The notes beneath the pieces were generated by a model that made no database searches, had not been told where the DNA came from, and worked only from the letters and a program-made list of their open reading frames with translations. A DNA stretch of 64,000 nt from Trogon surrucura (taxonomy: Eukaryota > Chordata > Aves > Trogoniformes > Trogonidae). The stretch's first letter is position 1. The number at the start of each line of letters is the position of its first letter. The position numbers and the translations under genes were made by a program. The DNA is taken from positions 30,777,099 through 30,841,098 of the forward strand of contig CM036658.1 in NCBI GenBank assembly GCA_020746105.1, in the 5' to 3' direction. Shown here piece after piece: positions 1 to 13,135 of the stretch.

Positions 1-33
1 GCCTAGGCCATTCAATGATTCTATGATGATTCC
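1..33 (+). mobile_element. CR1 3' tail, cut by window edge
   Basis: The first bases read like the last part of a CR1 element: a 'cctaggccattc' stretch followed by degenerate copies of the octamer ATTCTATG. CR1 elements end in this octamer rather than poly(A). Only the tail is visible, so the subfamily cannot be told. The rest of the element should lie upstream of the window. Confidence 0.6.
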
Positions 34-3000
34 ATGTACAGAACAGCAATCCAAGGAATTACTGAAAACCTTTCAATCCTAAAAAACTATCGGAAGAAAC
101 AGTCAAACCAACTACTTGTAAACACAGACAGAAGAACAGGGAGATGAGTAATAGCCAGTGCTGGCTTGTTAAGAACAAACCATGTCAAAACAAATCTAAT
201 TTGCTTCTGTGACAGAGTACCAGGTGTAATGGATGGGAAAGACACAAGGATACAATAACTCTTGACTTTTTCCTCATGTGTCATCCTTCTATGCTAGTTA
301 GGAAAACACAGTCTGCAAGAGATACAGCTAAGTTTTATTACTTTTTTCCCCCCATGTGCCTATTTGGAACTAGACTAATAAAGGAACACAAACTTTTTGT
401 TAACCAAAGAAGAGGGAAGCTCAGGAAAAAAAATCCAGATAATGCCTATTGCATGACACTGCCACGTGTTGCAAATACACCCAGTGGTACAGAATCTGTG
501 CACATTTTTTTCTTGTACAGTGCATGAATGTCACGAATATCCACTTGATACTGATCCTGTAAGCCCTTGAGTTATGCCTGTGCTCTTCTACCCTTTTTTC
601 TAGAAGATCTTCAATACAGGCCTCCCATTTAAAAGGCTGGAGCCGAAAGTAAGAGATATAAGACATAACAGCTTCAAATACTGCCACAGTCCTAGTGCCT
701 TACAAAAATCCTTCCTGCTCACCCCTGCTGCCCCACAAGCTGAAATGCAGTTTAAGTATAAATATCAGACAGACCTGGGAAAACGATTCTTGTAACCCTC
801 CACCACTCTGAAAGCATGCTGCCAAAGGGAAGCTTGCCTGAAGATATTTCCAGAATCCAAACCATCCATATGGGCATCCCACTACACCACCAGACAAACT
901 CACCAGAACACAGTACCTAAACAGCATCTGCCAAGGAGTCACTATCAAACTTGAAAAATTGAGCAAGTGAGACTGTTCAGGTATGTGGCTTAGGTCTGCT
1001 GCCATCCGGCATTTTTACTAACAACTTAGAGAGAGTGTTCTTTTTAAATCTCCAGACGCTGGCAACTTGGTGATTTTGTACGAAACGATTAGAATTCAAA
1101 TCACAAGCTAGAGACATGATCTGAAATAGACAGGATGCAAGCCAACTATGTGCTGCTTCTAGATAACAATATAATCAGCTGGACAAATACAAGATGGGGA
1201 AGAACCAGCTAAATCTGAAGAAAAGATCTTGGATCCACAGTAAATCATGTATTAGTCATCGAAGCATTTTTTTACAAAACCAAACAACCCGTAATCAAAA
1301 AAATCCAAACCTCTCCAAAATCTCCAACATTTCAGAAAGAGCTTACAACAAAAAATGTTTCCGCTAAAAAATGCAAAGGTCATCATGAAAGGCACAGCAA
1401 CTCAACATATTCAACTTTTCCTAAAATTCTTTACCAGCTTCTAATCCTAGCCAGGCTATTTGTCACCGGTTCCTAAAGTAATGATGCTCAACATTCATAG
1501 GACATCCCCCATAAGAACGCACCCACCCCACAAAAAAAACATTGCTTTCAGAAATTATAATACATTTAAGTGAACAGAAGATTTAGCAGAAGGATACATA
1601 TTTATATTTGACTGAGTTGTGCTGGACCAAAACCAGGGCTGAATGTAGTGCAGAGCTATTAGGAAATTTATGCAGGGATATGGTGCCTTTTTATCTATGA
1701 GAAGTATGTATTATTTTTTTTCAATTTCTGTTTCCACAAAAGATGTAGAAGATGCATCTGGCAATCTCCCGATATTTACAGAAACAGTAATCTCAGGTAC
1801 CTCACAGCCTAACCAACTCTTAGGTACAACAAGCTTTCACCAACACTTAAAGATATAACAATAAATAATACAAGAATTTTTGACATATAGGCATGCTGTA
1901 TCAAAGAAAGATTTTTCTCCGCTGTATATTCACTATTACTGATACATAATACATCATATCAACTAAAGTACTTCCCTAGGATATCATAATATTCTGTCTT
2001 TTGCTGAGATTACCCTACCCTGGCAGACAGATTAAAGAGTTAAAATAATTTCTGTATTAATCCTCAGAAATTCTTGTTCCCTGAAAACACCTCACAGACA
2101 CTTGAATCCTATTTCAAATTTCAAGCCAAGAGAAACATTAACATTTTATCTTATCTGACCTGGTTAAGTGAGGATTTACAGCATTTATATGCAAAGGGCT
2201 TTAGAAGATTCACCGAAAAAAAAATAAAGATAATTTAAAACGATTCAAGAGATTCTTTGTTAAATTCAGAGACTATAAGAGCCGGATCACCAGACGCGAA
2301 GCGAGGCAGATGGGTAGGAAGAGCTTACTTACAGGGTCATGGGATATACAAGATCACAGCAGGACAGCTGAAAGACTTTGCTAATGAAAAGACCAAAGTG
2401 AGCTGCATGGACTGAAACAGTAAAGTAAACCCCTATTTTTCATTTGGCTGACTTTGTTTCAAACACAAGCGGACCGGAGCCTCCCTTCTAGCATGGGAGT
2501 GCCATAAGCTGCTGTGTAGCTGGCAGACTCCCACAGCATGCAAAACCACGGCCTGGGTCGTACCAGGAGTCGGTTCAGACCAGGGCTTAGTAGACACAGT
2601 GAAGAATTTTTGCTACTGAGCAGCCTCACAAAGAGTGCAATCACCTGCCTTGTCCAACTCTCCTGTGCGCACAGAGAAGCAAGGGGCCTGATGCCAGAAC
2701 TGACTAATGGCAGTAGCAGGCCTACGTTGTGGGTTTCTCCTTCCAGAATTCAAAGTGACCTTCAGAGGTCACACCTGAAACTCAGCTTGGTGTTCTTGAT
2801 GCTGACACTGCGTTTATTAATTCTGCAGGAAACAGGGCATAATGCTTTCAGTACTGCTACCTCTTCCCTGTTCCAATTCCAGAACAGGAAAAGAGACAAC
2901 CTGATATTTTGTAGATAAGAAACTAATTTTACTTACGTATTTGCTGTAATTCTGTTTGATTAAAAGAAGTGAATGGAAAAGCACATTCTCATGTCAGCAT

Positions 3001-4932
3001 CTCACAAACAGAACATTGTTTCCTTGCATGTCTGTATACACTAGCAGAATACCATATTTTCAAAGCCAGGAAGGACTTACATCCTTAAACAAACAAATAC
3101 AGATATTGCTGAGATTGTTACAACAAGAATTATTCCCAAAACAGACACAGCTATCAAGCTTAAAAACTAAAATCATGCTTATTTAAACATTTTTTTTTAA
3201 TTTCTGATTATTTTTTTCTAACTTCCATGCAATAACTAAGTACATGCTGTCTCAAATAACTGTTTAATGTGGAGCACTATGCTTCATTTATGTCTTTTCT
3301 TGATTTCTGATTGTTTTAAATAACAAGATAGGAAAAACACATGGAAACTTAATGATAAAAAGAGACTTGACCCTTTCAGAGACCGCACTCAGCTCCCATC
3401 ATTTTAAAAATACATTTTAAAATCAGTGGGAAATAAAAGAAGTACTGGCTGGGAGGGGTCAAAATGAAGCACTTACTGTAGATGCAGTCTTCTTATGTGA
3501 CTGCGTACTACATATTGAGTTAAAAGATTTAAGAACATCTATAGCTAACAGTAGTTTAACATAGCAACATAGCAAGGAAGGAAAACAGAGCTACTCCATT
3601 TCAGAAAAGAAATAAATAGGGCACTTCTGCCATGGCAGTAAAATTTCAAAAGTGGGATGAGTGTCAGAATAGGACCTAATTCAGAAGAATGCCTCTTGCA
3701 CTTCATTACCTCTGAAAGGTGCATGACTGACAGACTCAGAAACAATATTGTATTTCTGCCCAATACAAGTTTGACACAGAGAGAAGATGTGCCCTAGAAA
3801 TTTCACTGTTAATGTACTTCAATCCTTACCTACGGAGAGGCCAATTCAGTCTTTAATCTGCAGTTCTTTACTATCTTTATTAAATTGACAAAAGGGGAAA
3901 AAATCTGTAACAAAACAAAGACCAAATTCTCAGATGCAGCCACCTATCCACAATAAAATGATCAAAAATCATTAGGCTGTTCCTCTAAAGCACCAGATAA
4001 ATTTTCCATTGTTCTGAATGTCATCCAAAATACCAATCCTTTATCCTGAATGATTAGTCATTAAACCCAGTAAAATTATAATTTCTGTCTCACCACCTTC
4101 TTTATGCTTTTCTGCTGCATACTTTTCTTTTTTTTCTTTTCTACAACTCTCTTTCCTGCCAGTCTTGCATACTCTCAGTGCAGTACACTCAAAAATAGAA
4201 AAAGGGAACAGAACATTCGAGAACAGTTTTCCAAAGTTGCTGCAAGATGTCCCTGCAGTAAAAACTGGAGTAAACAAGTGCTCTATACATCAAAGAATAG
4301 AGAAAAAGTAATCAGCTTAAAATACAGCAAAGAGGAGTCCATTAAGAAAATCTTTGTAACAGTAATGACAACTGGACCAGATCAACTGGGAATCTGGTGT
4401 AATCTACATCATCTGAGATGTTCATATAAGACATGATTTTGACCCAGCCTTAGAGCATAAAAAGGGGAAAGGATCACCTCTTGACTGCTCTTTTGACTTC
4501 AGGATTGTAAAGCTAAATTATTTAATTACTGGGGCAGAACAGATCTGGAAAAATCAGTTTGGAGTATTAAAAATTTCCTTTCTAAAAACAAACAAACAAG
4601 TGCCTAGAATATTGCATCTTACTATTTGTGCTATATGCATTTTAACGTTTTGTTGGCATGTGTGTGTACTGCAAATGTTGTAACAAGTGTATCTCACAAA
4701 GGTGAGCACATCTAGTTTTGGTAAATACAGCTTGATATTAATAAATATGCAGACCTGCAGCATTCTAAAGGTACCAAGTAAAATAAAAACACTAAAAAAT
4801 ATTTATTTTTAACACGACTAAAAGAAATGCTTTGCCATTTCAATGATTTCTAAACATCAAAAGACAAACAACTCACTGGAGTCACATATAACTACCACAT
4901 ATCATCAACTCTAAAACCAAAAGACATAGATT
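34..4932. other. Anonymous AT-rich DNA, no gene recognised
   Basis: No repeat family or coding domain is recognised here. The longest Met-initiated ORF is 2538-2918 (+, 126 codons); it has no recognisable domain and looks like chance. A Met-less open frame at 2239-2416 (+) is discussed under findings. Base composition is AT-rich with scattered A and T runs. Confidence 0.6.
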
Positions 4933-5593
4933 GAATGGACAGACCACTTGGTGGATAAGGAATTGGCTGGATGGTCATACTCCAAGAGCTGCAGTCAACA
5001 GCTCGATGTCCAAGTGGAGTGCACTGATGTGTGGCATACCTCAAGAGTCAAGACTGGAACTGGTGTTCTTGATCACCTTTGTGGGTGACATGGACACCCT
5101 CAGCAAGTTTGCTGATGACACCAAGGTGTGTGGAACAGTCAACACACTGGAGGGAAGGGATGCCATCCAGAGGGACCTGGACAGTCTTGAGAGGTGGGAC
5201 CATGCAAACCTCATGAAGTTCAACAAGGCTAAGCACAAGTCCTGCACCTGGCTCAGGGTAATGCCTACCAAAAATATAGTCTGGGTGGAGAATGGATGCA
5301 GAGCAGCCCTGAAGAGAAGGACTTGGGAGAACTGGTTGATGAGAAGCTTAACCTGGCCTGGCAATGTGCTCATAGCCCAGAAAGCCAACCATATCCTGGG
5401 CTGCATCAAAAGAAGCATGACCAACAAGTCAAGAGAGGCAATCCTCCCCCTCCACTGTTCTGATGAGGCCCCACCTGCAGTACTGTACCCAGCTCTGGGG
5501 TTCCCAATAAAAAAAGAACATGGAGCTGCTGAGGTGGGTCCAGAGGAAGGCCACAAAGATGGCTCAGGCATGTGTCCTATAAAGACAAGCTGA
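4933..5593 (+). pseudogene. CR1 ORF2 reverse-transcriptase remnant
   Basis: One frame stays open for about 220 codons. It carries a degraded motif B (GIPQES in place of the usual GVPQGS), then the FADDT motif C whose two aspartates are catalytic in reverse transcriptases, then the 'LMKFNKAK' segment. After about 5240 the frame departs from the CR1 protein, although DNA similarity continues, which points to small frameshifts. Motif A and the N-terminal endonuclease are missing. In the intact family this protein nicks the target and copies CR1 RNA there; this copy cannot. It is surely a dead LINE fragment and not a host gene. Confidence 0.85.
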
Positions 5594-5775
5594 GAGAGTT
5601 GGGGATGTTCAGTCTGCAGAAGGCTCTGGGGAGACCTTATAGCAGCCTTCCAGTATTTAAAGGGGTCTTACAAGAAAGCTGGAAAGGGACATTTTACAAG
5701 GGCATGTAGTGATTTCAACTATATGTAAGGAAGAAGCTCTTCACTGTGAGGGTAGTGAGGCTATGGAACAATTAT
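4933..5775 (+). mobile_element. CR1 LINE, 5'- and 3'-truncated
   Basis: This is an internal piece of CR1 covering the back half of ORF2, from the reverse-transcriptase palm to the C-terminal region. It starts at the 'WIRNWLDGHT' region and includes the FADDT motif. Near 5600 the 'LRELGMFSLQK'-type segment is readable across frames, and the match fades near 5775 after the 'LFTVRVVRLWN'-like segment, before the octamer tail. Compared with CR1 relatives in the window it lacks the 3' UTR. It is closest in wording to the copy at 36879-37661. Confidence 0.9.
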
Positions 5776-8700
5776 CTCCTGATCTATCAGTTTTCCTCCA
5801 ACATTTTCAGTAAACCTATCCTGATTCCCCAGTAGTGTTTGGGGTTTTTGCACTGAATGTTGCTCAGCACCCAACAGCAAGCCACGCCACTAACCAGCAC
5901 CATCTGGCCTCTAGCTCCATGGCCAAGGGAGAGTGGTGATTTAAACAAAGAATGGCACAAATGTCCAGTGGAGGCTGCTCAGTTATCTGTGCTAGGAAAT
6001 TTTACATCAAGTATGAACATAAGCAGCCAGCATGGAAAATATCTGCAATAACTGAGAGGTAACACTAAATGGACGCTAAAGCCTGCTGCAGTTTCCCTTG
6101 GCTGTCGACTTTCCATTCTTTCCTCATCTCACTGTGTTCCAAAATAAAACCTCCCACCAGCAGAAAGCAGTTATCACTGTTATTTTTAGATACCACCTCC
6201 CATACACTTCCTGACATTTTCTGTAACAAAGTGATGCCTCTGCTGTTTATGAAAGGAAGCACTCGCAATAGGAAGGAGTTGGACATCCAACCTGTGATCA
6301 GAGGCAAAACACACAAAGCATTTTCTCCTGACCAGTTCAGCTGCCCTGTCGTGTCTCTAATTAAACATACCTAAATCTCCTGAACTGTTACACAAGGAGC
6401 TTAAGTCCTTAGGTTTGTGGTTTCTTCTGTGTTGCAGTGGCTTCCTATCCACGCTGTGTAGCAGTGCAGAGATCCTGAGGCTCCTTGCACACATACAAGG
6501 CCACTCAACACGACAAAAGCTGAGATCAAGGTTTACACTTCAGCAACAGTAAGACCTCACACAGCATCTGCAGAGCACAGGTCTCTCCATCTGTGGCATC
6601 TTTAATGGCTGTATCTTTACTGATTGAAGTTGCATCTATACCATATATGTGAAGATGAATGCTTGCATGCATAGGCAGAATGTCTTGAGAGATAATAAAA
6701 TCCCCCAAAAATCTTTAAATTTTCATTTTAAAATCATAGTGGAATGTGTTTAGATGGGCATACAATCAAATAGAAAAGAGAATTGTCAATTTTCTAAAGA
6801 AAAAATTGATATACTTACGGCTAGTATCAAACTCATTGTCAAAATTAACTGAGTGCTCTTTTCAAACCATAGTCTGTGAAGTCATTTTTTCCCTTTCCCC
6901 ATCAGTCAAATGGCAGATAACAGCAATGCTCTTTGAACAGAGCCAGGTTAAGGAATAGCACCAAAGAAAAATAAAAGTGAATCATGACAACATGCATACA
7001 GAAACACAGATTAGTGCACATAAATCTCTTTCCCTTCGCTTATGTCAAACTGGTAATTTCAAATCATTCCTCTTGAAAAACAGAAATCAAATATTAAGTA
7101 TCTTCCATCTTCCAAATATCAAGATCTTCTGTCTATGACAACAGAAACCTAAATTCTAAATAATGTTTTCCCTCTAAGTTTTACTGTAATAGAATTTGAC
7201 TAGTCTGAACTATCAGTGTTATTTTACACAAGATATGAAACATTTTACTTCTGCATCTTTAAAATGCATTCAGTACAGACCACTAGGATGACCATAGCTG
7301 TTTAAGGCTTTACTGATCAGGGACAATTTACTCAATCATGTTGAAGTGAGGCAGTAACAGACAGCAGTTTCCCCTCCTGTGCTAAAAATAAAAAGCCAAA
7401 CCCTTCCTCTCCCAGCTTGAGCAAAGAGATTTTCTCTTCAGCTTTCTTCCCTTCTCAGCCAAGCTTCCTTCAGCTGTTTCAATCTCCTTTAGCCAGTCTA
7501 CCAGGAAGAGTAAATGCATCTCCTAGTATAGATAACTACCCTGGGCATCTATATTGTCCCAGCTAAAGCGGCACTTCAGATGCACGCATGCACGACATTA
7601 ATTTTTGCCTGTATATTCCACTTTTAGAAGGGGTTTTAATGACGCACCAGCAAATGTCTTGACACAGACATTCTCTTTTCCCTTCCATAGTTATTCTTCA
7701 CAATTTATATTCATCAGTACTCTGCATCCAGACACACAGACTAGAAGTTGGTAAGAAGAAATGCCAAAGACAAGGTTTTTGAAAAAGGCTGTGAAACGTG
7801 GATAAGATCACTTATTCCACAAGTTGTGCCTCCTACCATACTCCAGCAGTTGATAAAGATTACGAAATTTCCTCCTTTGTTAACTCTGTGAAAGGCGTCA
7901 CCCTGGTTTCTGGGATTGAGTGAGGGGGAAAAGGGAAGATTAAACATGGGTTTTGTATTAAATATAGACTTTCCAGCAAATGCAAAAAGAAATACCCATT
8001 TCAGTGACCTTGCATTTATAAAGAAAATTAAGGTTTCCAAGAGAAAGGAGGTGTCTCAGAAAAAAATGGTAGGAAAACATGAGACCTTTGTGAACAGTCT
8101 TAAACAAATAACAGAAACACTGTTGTTTCACTTGTTGTAAAGTTAGAATACCTTATATAAAGTGTATGGCCTGAATTTTCATGACAGATTTGATTTACCT
8201 AAAAATACAAGACATTTGCTGGCAAAAGTGACATCTCGAAATATAAAATCAAAACTAAATAGGATACTCTAGGAAAAATAAAAAGGTAAAAAACTCCCCA
8301 AGAAAACATATTTCTAACTTGCTGATCCACGTTATGATTTACACTAGTATCATCTCCTCCACATCATGATTATTTCTGACTGCCCTTTGTTGCTGTCTTG
8401 TTTTGGTGTCTGAAGAGCTGCATGTTGCTCCCAGTTTTTCCGGAACCCATACCTGCTGCCTGTGACCACCTGATGGAGCTGCAGTTCAGCTGATTCTCTG
8501 CTAGGGATGCAGGATCGGCTTGGGTTTGGCCAGCAACTCACCCGTTTAATTCATATTTCACTCCAGTATGGGGAAGAGACCCTGAATGAATGAGGGCTTC
8601 CCTAATTTTGTAAGATATTTTCAATGCTGTTATATAGAATACCTTATTCTACTATAAAGGTCAGCTCCTAATTTTGACAGAAAACTGCATTTTATACCTG

Positions 8701-8880
8701 CACGAAGAATAAGAACTAACCCACAGTGTCAGATTTCTTCCACATACAGTTTTCCAGTTCCATACTGAAGTTTTCATGTGATACCAAATCCTCACACAAT
8801 TTGTAGTTAGGTTGCTTAGAAAAACCTGATCACCATCCTACAAGTGTCTTGCAATCTACTATAACGTCAGTAGGAATTTT
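5776..8880. other. Anonymous DNA, no gene recognised
   Basis: No repeat or gene was recognised. ORFs here are about 100 codons or shorter, overlap on both strands and carry no visible domain. The part near 8350-8540 is somewhat richer in G and C but matches nothing I know. Confidence 0.55.
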
Positions 8881-9252
8881 TCATAGAATCATAGAATCAT
8901 AGAATCATAGAATGTTAGGGATTGGAAGGGACCTCGAAAGATCATCAAGTCCAATCCCCCTGCCAGAGCAGGAATGCCTAGACTATGCCACACAGGAACG
9001 TGTCCAGGCAGGTCTTGAATGTCTCCAGAGAAGGAGACTCCACAGCCTCTCTGGGCAGCCTGTTCCAGGGCTCCGTCACCCTCACTGAGAAGAAGTTTCT
9101 TCTCGAGTTTAAGCGGAACCTCTTATGTTCCAGTTTCAGCCCATTACCCCTTGTCCTATCAGTGGTTGTCACCGAGAAGAGCCTGGCTCCATCCTCCTGA
9201 CACTCACCCTTGATATATTTGTAAACATTAATGAGGTCACCCCTCAATCTGA
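8881..9252 (-). mobile_element. CR1 3' end (truncated copy)
   Basis: Read on the minus strand, this runs from the end of ORF2 (segments '[14 protein letters not shown]', '[11 protein letters not shown]', '[16 protein letters not shown]') through the short 3' UTR to three or more octamer repeats, seen on the plus strand as repeated TCATAGAA. It is a typical 5'-truncated CR1 of about 370 bp. The polymerase is absent. It belongs to the same subfamily as 16337-16632 and resembles the 3' end of 38318-39534. Confidence 0.95.
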
Positions 9253-12200
9253 AATAGATCTGAAACGATCTGAAACAGACCAAATTACTGTACCTTTTCA
9301 ATTAACATTAGAAGACGTATCTGAGTCTCTAACTAGCTGAAGAATCAGACTGGACATTCCAATTGCTAACCTCAGTTCAACATTCATGATTCATGACAAA
9401 AATACAATGCACTAATGTCTTTTTTTGAAAACATTTAAACTTCTACACAGACAGAACTACAACTTGTAGAAGAATTACATGAAGAAATTGCCTCAGTTAT
9501 TAGCAATGAATGCCTTGTTACTGCAGCTGACTTCCTATCAGTTGTCTCCCAAGTGAATTACAGTTCTTAAAATATAGCAAGCACATGGCCTGGTTCTGAT
9601 ACCAGTATATCATTCCTAAAATTCCAAATTATTTTCAATCAGAAAATGTTTAAAGTTACTCTTCTATTTCACAATATTTCTTAAAAGTAATCTTTGATTT
9701 GCAGGCTCTTGGGCACAGGAATAATAGACTGGTAAAATTAAATAAATTGATTGGTTCTACTTTAATGCCCTCTGTGCTTGTACTAAAAAAGAACAGAATT
9801 GCCTTGAGAAAGCAGCAATTAAAAAATCTATATTAAATTCATGGAAATAAGTTAAAGGTACAAAGATAAAACATGGTAGCATTTATTTAAATGTTCATGG
9901 CACTTGTTCACCGACAAGCGCAAAATATTCATTTATTCTAACAAAAAAGGTTCTCCACTCTCACTTAGTTCTTTTATAAGAGCAGTTCATGCTTTAACCA
10001 TTTTTAAATAACAATTTTACATGTTTTATGAAGAATTCAAGTCTTCAAAAACAAATCAAGAGGTTTTGTTTGTTTGCTTTAGAACATATATACAACATTA
10101 GTGCTAAATGCTGTCAACAAAGTTAGCCATCTCTCAAGGAAAAATGCCCTTTCTTCAGTAAATCAGAGTGATAGTTTCTCTCCGCTGGTGTATTTGTCCT
10201 CAATAAGCACAAAATAAAATTCACAACTTCTGTTCCTTTTAGGTGCCTCTCAACAGGAATTCTTCCCTTCAAGCATTATGGTCTTGCATACCATTTAATA
10301 CTGACTGAAGTCAGCCCTCCCTGAAGTTGGAAAGATCTGTCTGTCCGTTGTCCACACTTGCTAAAGCAGATGAACTGATTGTCATTATCAGTAAGATTGT
10401 GAAGGGAAACAACAGCCTGAGACCCCATCTCACCAAAGGAAACTCCCCACAAACTCTCAATTAAACAGAAGTCCACTACAATGTTAGCTCTCACGCACTG
10501 ACAGTCCAGTCAGTTCCAGCTGAGAGAATGGAAAGTAACAGGCCTCCTCACTGGTTAAAATAGAGCAGTACTCCCTGGAAGCCAGTGGTCTGCGCTATGC
10601 CTCCAAGTGGGTCATGAGGATAGATACAGTTATCATAAAGCATCTGTTCTTTAAGTCTTACAGTCTATATAATCTATGAAGCAGAAATATCTCACATTTC
10701 ATTTAAAAAATAATAAAATGTTTATTTTAGACTGATCATTCTTGAGATAAGTTTCAATTTGGTCAAAAAGGAGTCAAACCCTAACTTCAGTGTCAACCCT
10801 ACTTCATGAGTTTCATATTCTTCTGAAGTTTCGTTAGGATGGAAAGTTGCTTACTGGCCCTCAATCCAGTTGTGCAGACTCCAGTTCAGGTAAATCAGTT
10901 ATTTAAAACCTGTCTCCCACAAACTGTTTCCTCTTTGCCGGCACTGCTTTGTGTACATAAGGTCATGCCCTGTTGTTACATGAGAAAGAACAGGTCATCC
11001 CATTGCCTCTGCATCACAAATAATACTAAGAGCAGCCTAAAAGTAGAAGGACATTCACCACGACTGAGATTCACATCTGCAGACTAAGATTAATATCTAT
11101 GACTACTTAGGTTGCACACTGAGAAAGCCAAGTTTTTGGAAGAAGTGCAGTACCTCTACGCCTGACTGCAGCTATGAATTTCAGATCCTGTACCCTGAGC
11201 CTAATTTTGCTTCCATTTTGGTAATGTTTTCTATCCTACATACATCAAGACTCTTGAAACCGGGAAACTAATGAGTCTGTATTTGGTGTTCATGCATTTC
11301 ATTTCTGTTGACCTTTTAATTATGCCTATCACCTATTTGCTGGCAATGACCGATCTGAAAGTGCAATCAAGATGGGTACAAACAGCAATCAGTTTACACA
11401 GTATTGCATTACACACTCTACATCTTCTGCCACTGATATTTGCCAGTCAAGAAACCCTTAAATCATCAACTTTCTTGTTTCTGAGAAGTATGACATCTGT
11501 TAGGAGCATCTGTTCATACTAGGGCTCTATCAGCTATAAGCATGTGGAAGCTGAAAAAGTTTTCAAAGCATTGAAATTTTGCATTTCCTCTTGGGAAATT
11601 GGTCAGTTCTCCTATCCAAAACCAAATTATCTGTGGGAAAATGATGAAGTTCTAGATCAGGAAAGAAGTGATTGAGTTAAATTACCGTAGACTTTTAGAT
11701 ATGCTTTCCCAGTCCTTTGTATATTATGGGGACACATAGTATTTTGTTATGACTTCACTAGAATCAGTTGACAGGATATCTGAAGTCCTGGTTTTTAGGG
11801 TTGTATTTTCCATCTCTCGCACTCAAATACCCGGTGCTTTTATTCATTTCCAGGAGCCCCATAGTGGGGAAGAAATCGGTGAGCCCATCTGCTATTCAGA
11901 GCAGAACTTACACTGTTCAGAGGAGTTTGTCTATTTCAGGGGAAGGTGTCAGCTAAGAGCAGAACTGAAACACGTCAAAACTAGTTAAATCCCATCTTTG
12001 CAAGAGAGTCATCTTGCCTAGGTTACAAAAAAAAAAAGGAACCGCCTAATGATTTCACTGATTTCAGATCAGTCACCTTACCTTTGTTCCTCCAACACCA
12101 AAATGTGGGCACATATTTCATACAACAGAAGTTGTCGTAGAAATAAGTAAACAAGCAAGTGCTTTCTTACCAATAGAGGGGTGAAGTCAGTAGAAATTTG

Positions 12201-13063
12201 AGTTAGTTATTCCTATGTTCAGCAACACAAATCATCTTACCACCACTCAGCAATTTTCATGAGAAATATCTGGAAGTGTAACAATATTCTATCAGTTTAG
12301 ACACTTACAAAGGAACTGGAAGATGCTGATTCTTTCTCCTTCCCCATTGCATATGCTCAATGGCCACGGCAGGCTGCCCCATGAATGAAGGCGTCCTTCT
12401 TAGGTGTAATGGCTCCAGAAGTGGCATACACCCTGCTCCCACTTTGCTGGGGAACTGAAACATAGCCAACGCACTCACTGTGACCTCCAAAACCAGTACA
12501 CCTGAATCACACTGTTTAGACATACATGTACATGTTGATCCAGATGCAGATCTAGATGCTGCTCCACAGCAAAACTCACGCTCAACCAGCTGCAGACAAT
12601 ATCTACAGCGCATCTGAAAACTCAGATGTTTTTTCCAGACGCTGAAGCTATTGAGACGCCCGATACTACGAAGTCATGTAAAATTTCAGAATCAGCAAAT
12701 GCTCACAAAACATGCAACTGCATCTTTTCTAAATCTTTTTGTCTACTATACCAAAGTATTTCTGACTTTGCTGTCTGTGACAGATGCTTCTCAGATTTCA
12801 GTCATGAAGTTACTTGTTTTACAGGAATCAGAAAACTTTGGTTAAAGTAGATTATAAAGATAAGTCCATAAATAGAGATATAATCAATATAATTTTTTTT
12901 AAAGTGTCTTTTTGCTCTTTACAATGTCGAAGGAATTCAAGTCTTGAATCGGAAATTGTCACATCATTGCCTTAAAAAAATCCATCTATGCTAACAGAAG
13001 CCTGACATTTTTTCCAAATAACTCATCAACTATCTCCTACTGATCTAGTCAAAAGATGTCGCT
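9253..13063. other. Anonymous AT-rich DNA
   Basis: No gene or repeat was recognised over 3.8 kb. The longest ORF is 12305-12613 (-, 102 codons); it is cysteine-rich in part but has no domain spacing I recognise. Several short overlapping ORFs near 11749-11988 look like chance. Confidence 0.55.
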
Positions 13064-13135
13064 GCTCACTGCAGTGGGTTGGACTAGATGACCGTTAAAG
13101 GTCCCTTCCAACCCAACACATTCTATGTTTCTATA
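13064..13135 (+). mobile_element. CR1 3' tail fragment
   Basis: About 70 bp match the CR1 3' UTR: 'gttggactagatgacc', then 'ggtcccttccaaccc', then two degenerate octamers (TTCTATG, TTTCTAT). The fragment is complete at its 3' end and truncated on the 5' side. Confidence 0.9.

Noticed and set aside
2538-2918. 126-codon plus-strand ORF
   Set aside because: No recognisable domain, overlapped by an ORF on the other strand, and within the length expected by chance in 64 kb.
5041-5571. 176-codon minus-strand ORF
   Set aside because: Antisense of the CR1 reverse-transcriptase fragment at 4933-5775; the plus strand carries the FADDT motif.
12305-12613. Cysteine-containing 102-codon minus-strand ORF, possible zinc-binding protein
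   Set aside because: The cysteine spacing fits no known finger, and no splice or start context supports it.
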